DNA from: Puccinellia tenuiflora
Taxonomy: Eukaryota > Streptophyta > Magnoliopsida > Poales > Poaceae
Length of the DNA stretch: 64,000 nt
Assembly (NCBI GenBank): GCA_012064385.1
Contig: QRDG01000399.1
Coordinates: forward strand, 208,874 to 272,873
Direction of reading: 5' to 3'
In this document: in pieces, positions 33,779 through 45,834 of the stretch
Numbering within the stretch: the stretch's first letter is position 1
Layout of the letters: the number at the start of each line of letters is the position of its first letter
Program-made: the position numbers and the translations under genes
The notes under the pieces: model-generated
Told to the model about the DNA's origin: nothing
Databases searched by the model: none
What the model saw: the letters and a program-made list of their open reading frames with translations, nothing else

Positions 33779-33791
33779 GGCTCTGATACCA
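33779..33791 (-). other. Primer binding site of the nested Copia
   Basis: Minus strand TGGTATCAGAGCC lies one base inside the 5' LTR (ends at 33793); initiator Met tRNA type. Confidence 0.9.
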
Positions 33792-33792
33792 C

Positions 33793-35681
33793 TGATGGGG
33801 TCGCAGCATGGAAAACAAAAAAATTCTACGCGGCAAGCGGAATAAACCCCAAGGATCTAGATCTACGAGATGAAGATAGCGAAGGTGAGATCCAATCTCT
33901 TACCCTTGAAGATCAACAAACGCGTTTTGTCGGTGCATGGGTTGGCTAGTCGATCCCCGCAACTAGACTCGTCTAGTCGCGAGGAGATGTATTATCCTCG
34001 AGATCCAATCCGGTGAAGTGCAGCAACGGGCAGCACCTCCGCGGCGTCCACACGTACGGCTCGATGAAGACGTCGACTCCTTGATCCCGCAAGCGAGAAG
34101 ACGTGGCCTTGATGATCTCAGCAGCACGACGGTAGTGCCGGTGATGATGACGATCTCCGCGAGCAGGGCTTCGCCAAGCCAAGCAAGAGGAGAGGGAGAG
34201 GAGGAGGTGGCGCAGCCCCTAGGGCTAGGGGGTGCGGCAGCCTTTGGTGGAGGTGGTGGTGCGCAGCCCCCTTGGGAGAGGGGTGCGGCTAGGGTTAGGG
34301 TAGGAGAGGGGGGTGTGGCTTGGGGCAGCCTCAAAGGTGTGGTGCGCCCCCCCCCCTCCCCTCCTTATATAGGAGGCCGGCTAGGGCTAGGGCAGGGGGC
34401 CGGCCGGCCCCCCCTTTGCTTGCCCCCCAAGTTGGAGTCCATCTAGGACTCCTCCTTGGGCCCCTTTCCTAAAGGGTGGAGGGCCCAACTCCTAGTCCAA
34501 CTAGGAGTGGGTTCCCCTTTTTCCTTAGCCGCACCAGCCCATGTGGGCCTTAGGTGGTGCGCCCCACCTAGATGGTGGCAGCACCCCTTTGGTCCATGTG
34601 GGCCCCATACAAAATATGGTCCCACTTCTAGACCCTTCTAGAACATTCCGGTACCCTATAAATAATTTCCGGAACTTTTCCGAAACCTCAGGAAACCACT
34701 TTCCATATATGAATCTTATTCTCCGGACTCCTCCGGAACCTCTCGTGATGTCTGGGATCCCATCCGAGACTCCGAATCACCATTCGTTCACTTCATCATT
34801 TAATTCATCGCAAAACCTAATTTCATCGGAACGTTAACTGTGTGACCCTACGGGTTCGAGAATGCATAGACATGATCATATCAATAATTAATAGCGGGAC
34901 CGGGATGCCCATATTAATTCCTATACACTCAACGAAAACCTTTTCTCGATTGAACCACGATGCCGGAGATTCAATTAATCTCATATATGATTCCCTTTGT
35001 CTCACGATATTTTACTTGCCCGAGATATAATCGTTGACATCCCCATGTCTAGTTTAATCTCGTTACCGGCAAGTTCTCTTTACTCGTCCATAATATAGGA
35101 TCCCGGTGATTACAACCTAATCACATGTCTGCAGACTTTTGATGCTATATTACCGAGAAGGCCTGGAGATATCTTCTCCGTCACATGGAGGGACAAATTC
35201 CACTCTCGATTCATATCACCCAACAACCCACCATCGGAGATACCTGAAAGCCACCTTTATAATCACCCAGTTACGAAGTGACGTTTGATGTCCACAAAGT
35301 ATTCCTCCGGTGAACGGGATTGATATAATCTCATGGTCTAAGGAAACTATATTTGGCATATTAAAAGTGTTGACAACAAAACTTTTGTGACACGATTAAT
35401 TGCAACTCTTTATTTGGGTCATGTCCATCACACCATTACTCCTAATGATATGACTCCGTTATCAAGTGACTATAACAAGTTCATAGTTAGGAAATTCTAA
35501 CTATCTCTCGATCAACGAACTAGTCCTGTAGAGTCTTACTAGGGACTCCGGGTGTTTATATTCCACACATGTATTATGTTTCCATTTAATATAATTATAG
35601 CATGGATAATAAACTATTATCATAAACGTGAATATGCTTAATAAACCATTTTATTATTGCCTCTAGGGCATATTCCCAACA
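33793..35681 (-). repeat. 5' LTR of the nested Copia (1,889 bp)
   Basis: Near-identical to 27193-29090. Visible differences include loss of ggaaccttccg-like bases near 34651 and single substitutions such as cgttaactg for cgttaagtg. Confidence 0.92.
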
Positions 35682-36450
35682 CTCCCGCCCGCGCACGCAC
35701 GCACACACGCCGCCGGCCCGCCGCTGCAGAGCCGCCCGCGCCCGCGAGCTCCTCCTCCCCGCGCCCGACCTCCTCCCCGACCCCGGCCCGACCCCATCGA
35801 GCTCGGCGGCGGCGCGACCTCCTCCCGCCCCGGCCCCTCCCCGACCTGCTCCCGCCCCGGCCCCCTCCCCGACCTCCTCTCGCCGCGGCCTCCTCCCCGA
35901 CCCCGGCCTCCTCTCCGCCGCGGCCTCCTCCCCGACCCCGGCCTCCTCCCCTACCGCGGCCTCCTCCCTGGCCCCGACCACCTCCCCGATCCCGGGCCTC
36001 CTCCTCGACCGCGCGCACCTCCTCCCCGATCGAGCTCACCGCCATCCTGCCCGTGACCGGGTTGCTGTCCTCTTCGGTGTTGCTCGGTGAGCCTCCTCTG
36101 CATCATTAGTACGAGATTAGTTGATTAGGGTGTACTACATTTCGGATTAGGGTTTATTAGTTGGATGAACAACCAGCGGAATGTTTCCGGGAATTTCGAT
36201 TTTCGATTAGGGTGATATTAGTATGTTTATAGTTGATATTAATGCTCAATTGTTTATATCTTTTCTCGTACAGGAGTATGTGTGGAGCGTGAGAGCGGGG
36301 ATTGTCGACGGAGGGTGTCAGTGGAGGATCTTCTTCGCCGTTGATCACGCTTCGAGGGTAAGAAATTCATCGACTTTCTTGAATGTACCTAGGGTTTTAT
36401 TTTGGTCTAGATAACTGAGTCTGTCGCGTCACCTAGGCGTCTATACCCGT
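35682..36450. other. GC-rich leader and possible first intron region of the CACTA transposase gene
   Basis: TSD CTCCC, then the second copy of the cacgcacgcacacacg...cccgacctcc segment and a long cctccccgacc tract up to about 36060. AT-richer DNA follows. No protein is supported here. It is probably promoter and 5' untranslated sequence of the gene starting at 36870. Confidence 0.5.
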
Positions 36451-36520
36451 CCGTAAGCGTTACGCGGAAAAATATGCACATAGAGTTAGAGTTGCATATT
36501 TTCAGCCGTAACGCTTACGG
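36451..36520. repeat. Hairpin 1 upstream of the transposase
   Basis: Arms ccgtaagcgttacg (36451-36464) and cgtaacgcttacgg (36507-36520), extended inward by aaaaatatgca / tgcatatttt across a small mismatch. Confidence 0.85.
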
Positions 36521-36535
36521 CATTTACGGGGCAGT

Positions 36536-36743
36536 CCGCGGGTCCATGGATTGGGTACGTTCTCCCTGCTCTACCTCGATCCGAGATAGAATTTCGGCAG
36601 CGCCTCCCCGTTGTTCTCCGGATGCACATTCTCTCGGCTTTTTGCCGAGACGTGTATCGGGAGAGCAGCGGGGAGGTGCTGCCGAAATTCTGTCTTGGAT
36701 CGGGGTAGAGCGGGGAGAACGTACTCAATCCACGGGCCCGCGG
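36536..36743. repeat. Long foldback upstream of the transposase
   Basis: Arms of about 75 bp (36536-36610 and 36670-36743) pair over most of their length (gaatttcggcagcgcctcccc with ggggaggtgctgccgaaattc, and ggttccgcggg-type ends). The loop contains a further hairpin, tctcggc / gccgaga (36632-36650). It lies ~125 bp upstream of the transposase ATG. Confidence 0.85.
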
Positions 36744-36869
36744 GCTATTTAGGTCCAATACCCATTAGAGAGATAGGTGGATGCATGCCGTAAAATATGG
36801 TTTTGTTAAAATTCAATGACATGTTGAACTGAAAGCATTGTGTATGTTTTTTTTTGTACCGATTAAAGG

Positions 36870-39800
36870 ATGGAGAACCGTGAGTGGATGTATGCTGGCA
36901 GAAAGAGTCAGTATGAGTTTAGTGATGAATGGAGATATAAGGCTGAGGAGTTTGTGAACAAGGCGTTTGACATCAGCAGCAAACCCATGAAAGTGTTTTG
37001 CCCCTGTAAGAAATGCGCTAACCGAAAGCGAATGTCGAAGGTAGATGTCAGTACGCACCTGCTCAAGTTTGGGTTCACACCGTTCTACCATGTTTGGAAT
37101 TTCCATGGTGAACAGTTAGCAAAACGTCCTATAACAGAGCCGCGTCAGATTCAGCCAGCTGGAGGATTTGACACTGGGTTCGAGAACTGCTTAGATGACT
37201 TTGTTAATGCTAATGCGCCTGAAAGCCCTCATGTAGAGGCGGAGACACCTCAGGAGGCGGAGACAAGTGAGCAGCCGGAGGAAAACACAAAGAAGTACTA
37301 CGAGACTATGTTTGCTTCCCAGAAACCCCTCCATGAACATACAGATGTTACCCTTCTAGATGCCATCGCTCGCCTTATGGCCTTGAAGTGCCAGAGGAAG
37401 ATATGCAGGGATGGTTTCGATGATCTTCTGGCCGTCGTTGGCAGCCTTCTACCGAAAGGGCACATCTTGGTGAAGAGCTTCTACGAGGCGACTAAACTCC
37501 TCCGTGAACTTAAGATGTCATATGAGAAGATAGACGCCTGTCCGAAGGGATGCATGCTATTCAGGAAAGAACATGCTGGAACAAATTATTGCATCCATTG
37601 CAATTCCTCGAGGTACTTCGAGGTCGACCTCGGTGGTGGACAGAAGAGGCAGACCGGGATTCCCCAGAAGATTCTCCGATACCTTCCATTTATACCGAGG
37701 ATCCAGCGTCTTTACATGAACAAATACACTGCCCAGCAGATGCGATGGGCCGCATTAGGGGAGAGATACACCGACAAGATGATACATCCGTCGGATGGTG
37801 CCGCATGGAAGAAGTTTGTAGCAAAGTATCCACTGAAAGCGGGCGACCCGAGGAGCGTAGCTGTTGCTATATCAATCGATGGGTTCAGTCCATATGGCAT
37901 GTCGGCGGCAACATATAGCTGTTGGCCCATGTTTGTCGTCCCCCAGAACCTCCCCCCCGATGAGTCCATGAGATCACATAACATGTTATTGTCGATGATA
38001 ATCCCAGGACCGAAATATCCGGGTAAGAACATGAATGTGTACCTGGAACTGCTGGTGGAAGACTTGGCTGTTGGCTGGAACGGTCGCGGGGTTCAGACAT
38101 ATGATGCCTCAACAAATGATCACTTCGATATGTATATCTGGTACCACACATCTCTCCATGACTTACCAGCGCGTGCTTTGTTCTGCGGCTGGTGTACACA
38201 TGGGAAGTGGCCTTGCCCAAAGTGCAGACAGGCTATGACTTTCTTCTGGCTTAAGAAGGGAGGCAAGTATTCCTGCTTTGATCAACATCGGCAGTTCCTT
38301 GACCCAGATCATAGATACAGGAGTGACGTAAAGCGGTTCAAGAAAGGAGTCGAGATCCATGCTCCGAAACCACGTCTGATGACCGGACGTGAAATCAAGG
38401 CTGAGCTAGAAGCTCTCGTGCCTAACCCCGATGGGAATGGTTTCGTGGGTTATGGGGAGACACACCAGTGGACTCACATTCCGTGCTTCTGGAAGCTGCT
38501 CCCGTACATGGAGGATGTTGAGCTTCCACACAACATTGATGTAATGCACACCGAAAAGAATATCGCCGAGGCTCTCTATAGCAGCATCATGGAGACTGAG
38601 AAGACGAAGGATAACGTCAAGGCTCGAATTGACCAAGAAGAGCTTTGTGACAGGCCAAATCTGAATATGCAGCCTCCTGGAGTCAACGACAGTAGGTGGT
38701 CTAAGCCAAAGGCTCCGTTCTGCCCTACAAGGGCGGAAAGAAGGGAAATATTACAGTGGCTCGTGGACTGTTTGTACTTCCCTGATGGGTATGCAGCTAA
38801 CTGGACGAGGTGTGTGAACCTGGAAACGCAACGAGTGGGAGGGCTGAAGAGTCATGACTACCACGTGTGGATTGAGCGCATAATGCCGGTGATGATTCGA
38901 GGCTATGTCGATGAGGAGACTTGGCGAATACTTGCGGAGTTGAGCTTTTTCTTCCGCCAGATTTGTGTTAGGGAGTTAGACCGTAAAGTGGTCAAGAAGC
39001 TGCATGAACAGGCACCAGAGCTGCTTTGCAAGCTAGAGATGCTCCTTCCGCCAGGGTTCTTTAATCCGATGCAACATCTGATCTTGCATCTCCCGCACGA
39101 GGCTTCACTGGGGGGGCCTGAGAGAGAAATGAAGAAGCTACGTGGAAATTGCGGCAATAAATGCAAGATCGAGGCATCCATGGCCGAGGCATGCCTTAAC
39201 GAGGAGGTGTCAAACTTCACGACAAGGTATTATCATGCCAACATTCCCACAAACCACAATCCAGTCCTTCGCTACAATGTAGCCAACCCTGAAGATGTAC
39301 CCAAGCTTAGCATCTTCATAGGGCTCGGTGGCAAATCAAGTGGCACGAAGAAGTTCATCATGAATAAGCTCGAGCGGGATATGATAAGCTCGTATATCTT
39401 GTTAAGTATGGTGGAAGTGAAGCCGTACATCGAGTAAGTCTTTCACCATTTAGTATTTAACAAACATTCACTCCTATATTCGTGGCTAACTCCTCTTTTC
39501 TCATTGGCGTAGACGATTCACTCGTGAAAACTGGAAGCTGAGAAGGGAACCTACCCCGAAAGAGTCGAAGGATCTTTTTGACAAGGGTGCTGGTTTTGAC
39601 AAGGGTGGTGGTTTCATCAGCTGGCTCGCGGGTTTGGTACTGTTCTATCTAACTTTTCTAGTGTCGTGGACATTCATCTAGCATTCATCGTTCTAAACTT
39701 GCCATGCTAAACTTGCAGGCAAAAAAGGACAAACAAATGAAGCCAGAGCTTAGAAAGATTGCCCATGGCTTTGGCCATTCCGTCAACTCATTCCATGCTT

Positions 39801-40567
39801 ATGATGTGAATGGATATCGCTTCCATACCCATGAGTACACAACAAACCGGACCAATCGGAAGACAATAAATAGTGGGGTGTTATGTGAAGGCTCAGATAA
39901 ACTCCATTACTATGGAAGAGTCGAGGCTATATACGAGTTGAATTATGGCTTTCGTAAAGGGCTAAATCCCGTTGTATTCAAATGCCATTGGTTCGACCCG
40001 CATTGGGTGAGACGGGATCCTAGAATTGGATTGGTCGAAGTTCAACAAAGCACCAAGTATTCGGGAGACGACGTCTACATTTTGGCTACCCAGGCCTTCC
40101 AAGTATTCTATCTCCCGTACCCGTGCAAGAAAACAGCCAAAGCATATCAAAAGCGTCTACAAGGGTGGGATGTTGTGATGACGGTACCACCGCACAATAG
40201 GCCGCCTATGCCTAACAGTGAAGATTACCGGCGCCTAGAGCCCTCGACATCCGAAGGCGAGTTTTATCAGGAAGGAGGGCTCCCTGGGATATTCACTATC
40301 AACTTGCCGACTGATGATGACATGGAATACGTCGAAGAAGACGAAGATGCGGGAATGGAGGAAGACACAGCGCATGATGAAGTCGTGGAGGTTCATAACC
40401 AAGCCGATGTGTCTTTGCTAGAGCGGTTCCACGCAGGACTTGACGTCGATGAGCCACAGGGACCACCTCCTGGTTCCGTGGAGGGTTGGTGGTGTGGCGA
40501 CCCTGACAGTGATGATGACACGGGTGGTCCAATAGTTGATCCCAATGATCTCGACACAGGCTACTGA
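36870..40567 (+). CDS. TNP2-like: CACTA TNP2-type transposase, intact, three exons
   Basis: Predicted exons 36870-39433, 39513-39636 and 39719-40567 have GT-AG junctions and consistent phases, giving 1,178 residues. Residues 1-75 are a Transposase-associated domain (WMYAGRKSQYEF, then FCPCKKCANRKRMSK, a Cys cluster). About 190-560 is the Transposase_21 core: CPKGCMLFRKEH, Y-C-I-H-C, SIDGFSPYGM with a likely catalytic Asp, LPARALFCGWCTHGK, and HNIDVMHTEKNIAEAL. About 640-800 is DUF4218-like, and the last exon holds DUF4216-like sequence with an acidic C-terminus. TNP2 proteins bind CACTA termini and catalyse excision and insertion. No internal stop or frameshift is seen, so this copy may encode functional transposase. 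It lies ~1.2 kb after the nested Copia, which splits its leader and may alter its expression. Confidence 0.9.
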
Positions 40568-40814
40568 TAGCGATGAGGACACATGTATTAGTAATTGCCA
40601 GTCTAGCTTATATGTAATAGGTCAATGCTACTCTATGTAACCATGATTGTCAGTCTAGTTTATTTTGTGAGAACTCATTGTCGCTACTCCATGTATTTTG
40701 TTTTATTCTAATTGTTGCTTCATCTAAATTCTTTTTTTTACTTTTGCTTCATCTATTTACCTTAATTTTGGATTATGTATACTGATGAAACTTTTTTTTG
40801 ACAATGCAGGAAAC

Positions 40815-43130
40815 ATGAAGAAGGCCTTGGCAAAAAAGGTGCGTAGTGTGTCGAAAATCCTGGTGGGATCGAGTTCGGCACGACGGCTACCTTCACCTAC
40901 ACCCTCACCTCCACGTGCGAAGAGTGCACGGCGTGGGAGTACGAGGAGAGAGAGTCCTCCCCGGCCGAGGAGTCCGACGAGGAGGACGTTCCGTACGAGG
41001 AGGAGCCGGAGCCGGATTCTGAGGACGAGTCGCTGGACGAGTCGGAGGATAGCGAGGAGGAGCAAGAGGTGGGCGAGGAGGAGGACAGCGAGGAGGACGT
41101 GGGCGAGGAGGGACCTGGGCAGGGCGGGTTTGAGCTTGACCCGACGCTGCAGTGGGAGCCGCCGGAGGAGGAGTGGGTTGAGACGAACCTGACTATCCCC
41201 CCGCCACAGAGCAAGGCGCCGTATCAGCGGGGGGCCGTGACCCTCCCCGATCTTCCTTACGGCTCGCGTCACACTCTTCTCGTGCCCAGCGGGAAAAGGT
41301 ACAGCTTATTGTTTATGTTCAATTTTAGCTTTTTTATTGTGTTTTGACCCGCTAACCATACTAATTTTGGTTTTTTCATTGTGTAGGTCGTTTGAGTATG
41401 TGCCTCCTCAGGCCAAGGGACAGCGTACCTACTCGAGCATCCTTGGATGTCTTGTGCGCAAGTTCTTCCCTGGGATTGTCACCCTCCCAGATGGTACCAG
41501 GAGTGTAGCTTGGACTTTCAAGCATTACACCTACGCGGAGGATCCTGAGGGCGAGGAGCTGGACATGGCGCATAAGACACTCCACTACTTCTGGGTAAGT
41601 TTGTTTGACTTCTGTAAATCCAAAATTTCACTAATGGCTTTAACCCTATTCTACCTATGTGCATGCTTGCAGAACTACTTCTCCTACCGGCCGGAGCACG
41701 AGGACGACTGCACGAGCATCCTTGTAGAGATGGCCTCCAAGATGGTGACGGACATGCACTACGAGGCTCGCGTGAACAGTGTCCTCAATTGGTACGCCGA
41801 GAAGATGATTAAGCTGGACAAGAAGCGTGCTCGGGACATCTTGATGCAGCCATGACAGTACCTGCAGGTAGCTTCATTTATATATTATCGATTTTGTTGA
41901 CCACCATGTAATATCATTAATATGTGTGTTCTGTGCACGTAGGTGCCTCCTCCGTACGTTGGTAACAATTCATCGTGCCACCTCGCGATGGTAGCGTGGT
42001 GGACTAGCAACGAGTACCTCAAGCTGCATGAGGAGGGAAAGGCAAAGCGGGCGTACAACAAGGGTGGAACACACCGCCAAGGCAGCCGCAACCTCTACCA
42101 ATGCGTGCAAAATGAGGTGAGCAAATGCATTCTTTAGTCCACCTAAGTTCGTGCTCTCTTTTGCAATATTTCCTGCTTTTCACCTATGTTCGTGCTCTCT
42201 TTGCAGAAAGCGAAGACCGGCGTAGACCCCTCGCCCTTCGCCGTTTGGTCAAAGTTTCGTATGCGGGATGAGCCGGATCCTGACACGGGGTCGATGTGGA
42301 TCAACAGCGGCGCCGAGCTCCGGAGCACGGGGTACACGGCGAAGTTCAAGGAGCGCAACGGTGAGGATGCTGACCCTCTCACCAGTCCACTTGACGCCGA
42401 GGCTATCGTGCTTGCGGGGGGGAGGCAAGGCGAATGGCCGGTTGTGGATAGGTGACGGCTACGTCGACCCTCGCACCGTCCCGTCCCTACGCCAGGTCCG
42501 CCGTGGGAGGGCGCCTGGTGCGCCTGCTGTGGAGACCCGCCCACGAGTTTCGGGTCTGGTTGTCGACCAGCTCCGGGAGCAGGTTAGTCAGCAGCAGGTG
42601 CTCTTTGAGCAGCAGCAGGAGCAGATCCGACAGCAGCAGGAGCAGATCCGGCAGCAGCAGGAGGCGTCCAGGCAGATGATGGAGTGGATGACGGCCAACA
42701 TGCAGCGCTTGGCTCCTGCGGACGGGACTCTTGCTTTTGCTCCACCGACGTTCCCATGGGTATGTCGTCAAACTTGTCATTCTATCCATCTTATTGTTCT
42801 AACTTAGTTATCTTTGTAATGCGAGCGTTTTTCCATGTTGTAGATGGATCCAGGATCGGCGGGTGGATCTCACTCGATGGCGCCGCAGCCGCCGCCTGGT
42901 GGCCAGGACGATCCGGAGCAGCAGCCCCACTTCACAAACCCTTCTGTTGTCCGGAGGCTTCCGTGGGTATGCTCGCATGACTCTTTCTCCGTAGTTTTAG
43001 TTCGCTTTCTTTTAATACCAATGTCATTTCCACCTAGTTGTCGAACTTATCATTTTCTTGCAAACGTGTAGGATCAGGATCATCCTCAATGATGTTGAGG
43101 ACCTACTCCGCCGCAGGAAGGATCAGGTTA
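40815..43130 (+). pseudogene. Second CACTA gene (Transposase_24/TNPA-like), damaged
   Basis: Exons inferred from GT-AG sites are 40815-41298, 41387-41594, 41673 to ~41873, 41943-42116, 42207-42759 and 42844-42966, plus a 3' end near 43071-43130. The first exon is acidic (Glu- and Asp-rich), followed by FEYVPPQAKGQRTYSSILG, NYFSYRPEHEDDC, VPPPYVGNNSSCHLAM and KTGVDPSPFAVW, then a Gln-rich coiled coil (EQQQEQIRQQQEQIR). These match the plant transposase family paired with TNP2 in CACTA elements. Two lesions are visible: TGA at 41853-41855, where Trp is expected (MQP-stop-QYLQ), and an extra G in a G-run near 42416-42422 that shifts LAGGGKANGRLWIGDG out of frame. The first exon also changes frame around 40850. 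The family role is DNA binding at subterminal repeats. Confidence 0.75.
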
Positions 43131-43690
43131 GTTAACATTTTAACTTGCTACCACTCTCGTTTGAAAACTTACTTCATGTCTCACTTAGATCGACATAGCC
43201 AATCAATGAATCTTCAATGGTCACTTGTGTCTTTTTGTTTATCACATAGAACAACTTGTGTCTTATTGTTTACTACATCTAACTTAGATCATGTATTTTG
43301 ATTTACAACATCTAGACTTGTGCATTTTAACTTGTCATACTCATGATTTTTGTATGAACTTGTAGGAGGATCAACGATGACGTCCATCTTGCCCATCCGT
43401 CCATCGTCACGGAGTTCATGTGCTATGTGCTGTTCGAGACTATGTGTTGTTTGAGAATGTGGAGTTTGAACTATGTTGAGTTCATGGTTGTGAAGTTAAT
43501 GTTGATTTTAGTCGACAAGCTATGTTTGTACTATGTGGATGCTATGTTTGTGGTGTTTGATCTTGTTTATATATGTTTGATCATGTTTATCATCTGTCAA
43601 TTGTGTGCATTTGCACACTGTGAATTATCGTCTGTGAATTTTCTGTAAAATGCAGTGGTTTTTGCAAAAACAGCAAAAATCTGTGACATT
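43131..43690. other. 3' region of the large CACTA
   Basis: AT-rich, no supported gene; probably 3' untranslated sequence of the second gene before the right subterminal repeats. Confidence 0.5.
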
Positions 43691-44321
43691 ATGGTCACTT
43701 TGCCGTGTAAAGGCACACGGCAAAGGCCTGTGCCGTGCACCTGCACACGGCAAAGCCCACACGTGGCGGCCACCTGTGCTCCTGGCATGTTTGCCAGGAC
43801 CATATGGTCAATATGCCGTGTGTGTTTAGGGCAAGCACACGGCAAAGAGCCGATGCAGGCATCCTGGACAAAGCTGATGTGCCGTGCGTCTTGGTGGAAG
43901 GATCACGGCAAAGACGCCGTCTAAGGCCGCGGATCACGGCAAAGATTTAAACTTCGCCGTGCGGCCAGGTAGACACTCACGGCACAGATTTAAACTTTGC
44001 CGTGCGTCTTGTCTGTATCACACGGCAAACATTTAAACTATGCCGTGCGTCTGGTCTGTTACACACGGCAAAGAAGTGGTCGCCGTTTGACCCTCCTCTG
44101 ACATCTTCTGACACATTTATTGTGCCGTCGAGTATGGGAGGCACACGGCATAGTCTTTGCCGTGATTGTTTGGGCAAAGCGCACGGCAAAGTTCTTTGCC
44201 GACACGTATTATGCCATGTGGGGTTTGCCGTGCGAGTCATCACGGCAAAGCGTTTGCCGTGTTCCGAAACACCTTTGCCGTGTCTTCTGGCCTCACAGCA
44301 AAGACGCTGTTTCCGGTAGTG
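43691..44321. repeat. Right terminal and subterminal region of the large CACTA
   Basis: About 20 tttgccgtg or cacggcaaag motifs in alternating orientation, ending in GTTTCCGGTAGTG at 44321. Confidence 0.88.
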
Positions 44322-45834
44322 GTGGTCTTTTTGCATCATAGATGCAACTTGGCAACTCGTAATTTCTCCTATGATCATAGCGGACGTACATACTGTCCAC
44401 GTCAAATTAGGCCAGCGAAATCGCAAGAAAAACTCAATTCTCTTCCTCCCGCTTTACACACGTGAGCCCTGGTAGGGAGGGCAGACCTTTTTGAGTTTTC
44501 CCTCCAATAGTTACATTCCCTTGTGTTGCATCCGATGATGTTCTCTTGCTCAGCTCCGGCAGGGTCACAAGATGCATGGGAGAGCTTGTAATTGGCATTC
44601 CACACTTGCACACACTCGAGGGGTTGAGTAGGAATGCAATCATGCACCCCCTCCCTCATTCTCAAACCGTGAACAGAATTATCTCTCGCTTGATGTGCCT
44701 CCTTCTCATTTTTTTGACCACATTTTTTTTAGAGAAGCATGCGTGCACAACTAGTGTATTGTATTTACACATAACAATTGAATTATAATGTGAAGCAAGA
44801 TGAGCTAAGCAAGCAATCGGAACAATGTCTAATGCTCATTGTTATATCCAGCTGTAGTGGCATTTAGATGAAGGCTGGAGTTAGGTTTTATCAAAAGAGA
44901 GAAGACATAAGAATTGGTTGGATGGAAATGGAACTACATATATAGTTCACACGTAATTATACACCAACTGTTTTCTTCTTTTAAGATCCACCAACTACTA
45001 TACCTATTGAGTGGGTTATCGATTATCTACGTGTTTGGGACACTATGTAAATACATCCCACTAACCGACTTTTTGTCCTTTACACAAAATTGAAACAAAA
45101 AAAACTTAGGTAATTTAGCCAAAGCCAGGACAAATTAGGTTTGCAAAGTGGGTGTCAAAGCGTTTCTTGTTTCCTTTTTTGTGTTTGAAGTATTCTCTTA
45201 TTCTTTTTTCATAAAAAAAAAACCAAGCTAGCAGCCTTCTTTACTTGTGGGCAAGCAAAACAGAGAAAACCAACAGAGGCATCCGTTGCACGGCACACCC
45301 TATAGTATAGCTCCAAACATCAACAACAGAAAGCCAGCTCATTTGCCATCCATGGAACCGTACACGTGTCACTCTCCTAACAAACTCTTTTGTTTGCAGA
45401 AAAATGGTACGTAGTGTTTCATCTCGTCTCTACCTTCCATCTTTAGCCTCACAGATGCACCCCTATGAATTGCATGCAAACTCATTATTATTTTCCTTCC
45501 ACGCAACAGTTTTTATTTGCTACAGGACACCACAATATTGCGTACAAACAAAACGGAAAAAAGACAATTTTTGAGAAACAGCAAGATCGAAGCAAACAAA
45601 AGCTTTACTGTTCCCAAGCTAGGAAGCATATGCACCTACGTACTCCATGTAAAAACCAGGGAGCATGGCACACAGAATTCTCAAGCTTTTCGTGTCGACT
45701 GAATCTTCTTTTTTCCTTTCCATGTCACGTACGTACGTGTGCCTAGTCACTGACAAATATATCCACGGCCGTATAATCCTTTATCACTCTTCCAAAAGAA
45801 TCCTCTCATCTACTTACAAAATATATATAACCTT
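44322..45834. other. Intergenic sequence upstream of the bHLH gene
   Basis: Starts with the GTG target duplication and a remnant of duplication copy B. The rest is AT-rich with no supported gene. Confidence 0.5.

Larger units (their letters stand above)
27193..35681 (-). mobile_element. Nested non-autonomous Copia element with Angela/BARE-type LTRs
   Basis: Two long LTRs (27193-29090 and 33793-35681), TG...CA ends and target duplication CTCCC on both sides (27188-27192 and 35682-35686). On the minus strand the LTR starts TGTTGGGAATATGCCCTAG, the Angela/BARE-type start. PBS and PPT are present. The 4.7-kb interior encodes only a gag-like protein (31850-32530). I see no protease, integrase, RT or RNase H motif. 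By eye the LTRs differ at about a dozen bases plus a few small indels (one of 11 bp), so the insertion is recent. Confidence 0.92.
19456..44321 (+). mobile_element. Complete 24.9-kb CACTA element carrying a satellite array and a nested retrotransposon
   Basis: The left end reads CACTACCGGAAAAACTATC at 19456. The right end reads GTTTCCGGTAGTG, ending at 44321, the inverted equivalent. The 3-bp target duplication GTG is present on both sides (19453-19455 and 44322-44324). Both ends carry many TTTGCCGTG/CACGGCAAAG subterminal motifs. Internal order is subterminal block, tandem array (20424-26737), a second TTTGCCGTG cluster, GC-rich leader, nested Copia (27193-35681), rest of leader, TNP2 transposase (36870-40567) and a second gene (40815-43130). 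TNP2 is intact and the second gene is damaged, so mobility may depend on a second protein supplied in trans. Confidence 0.9.
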
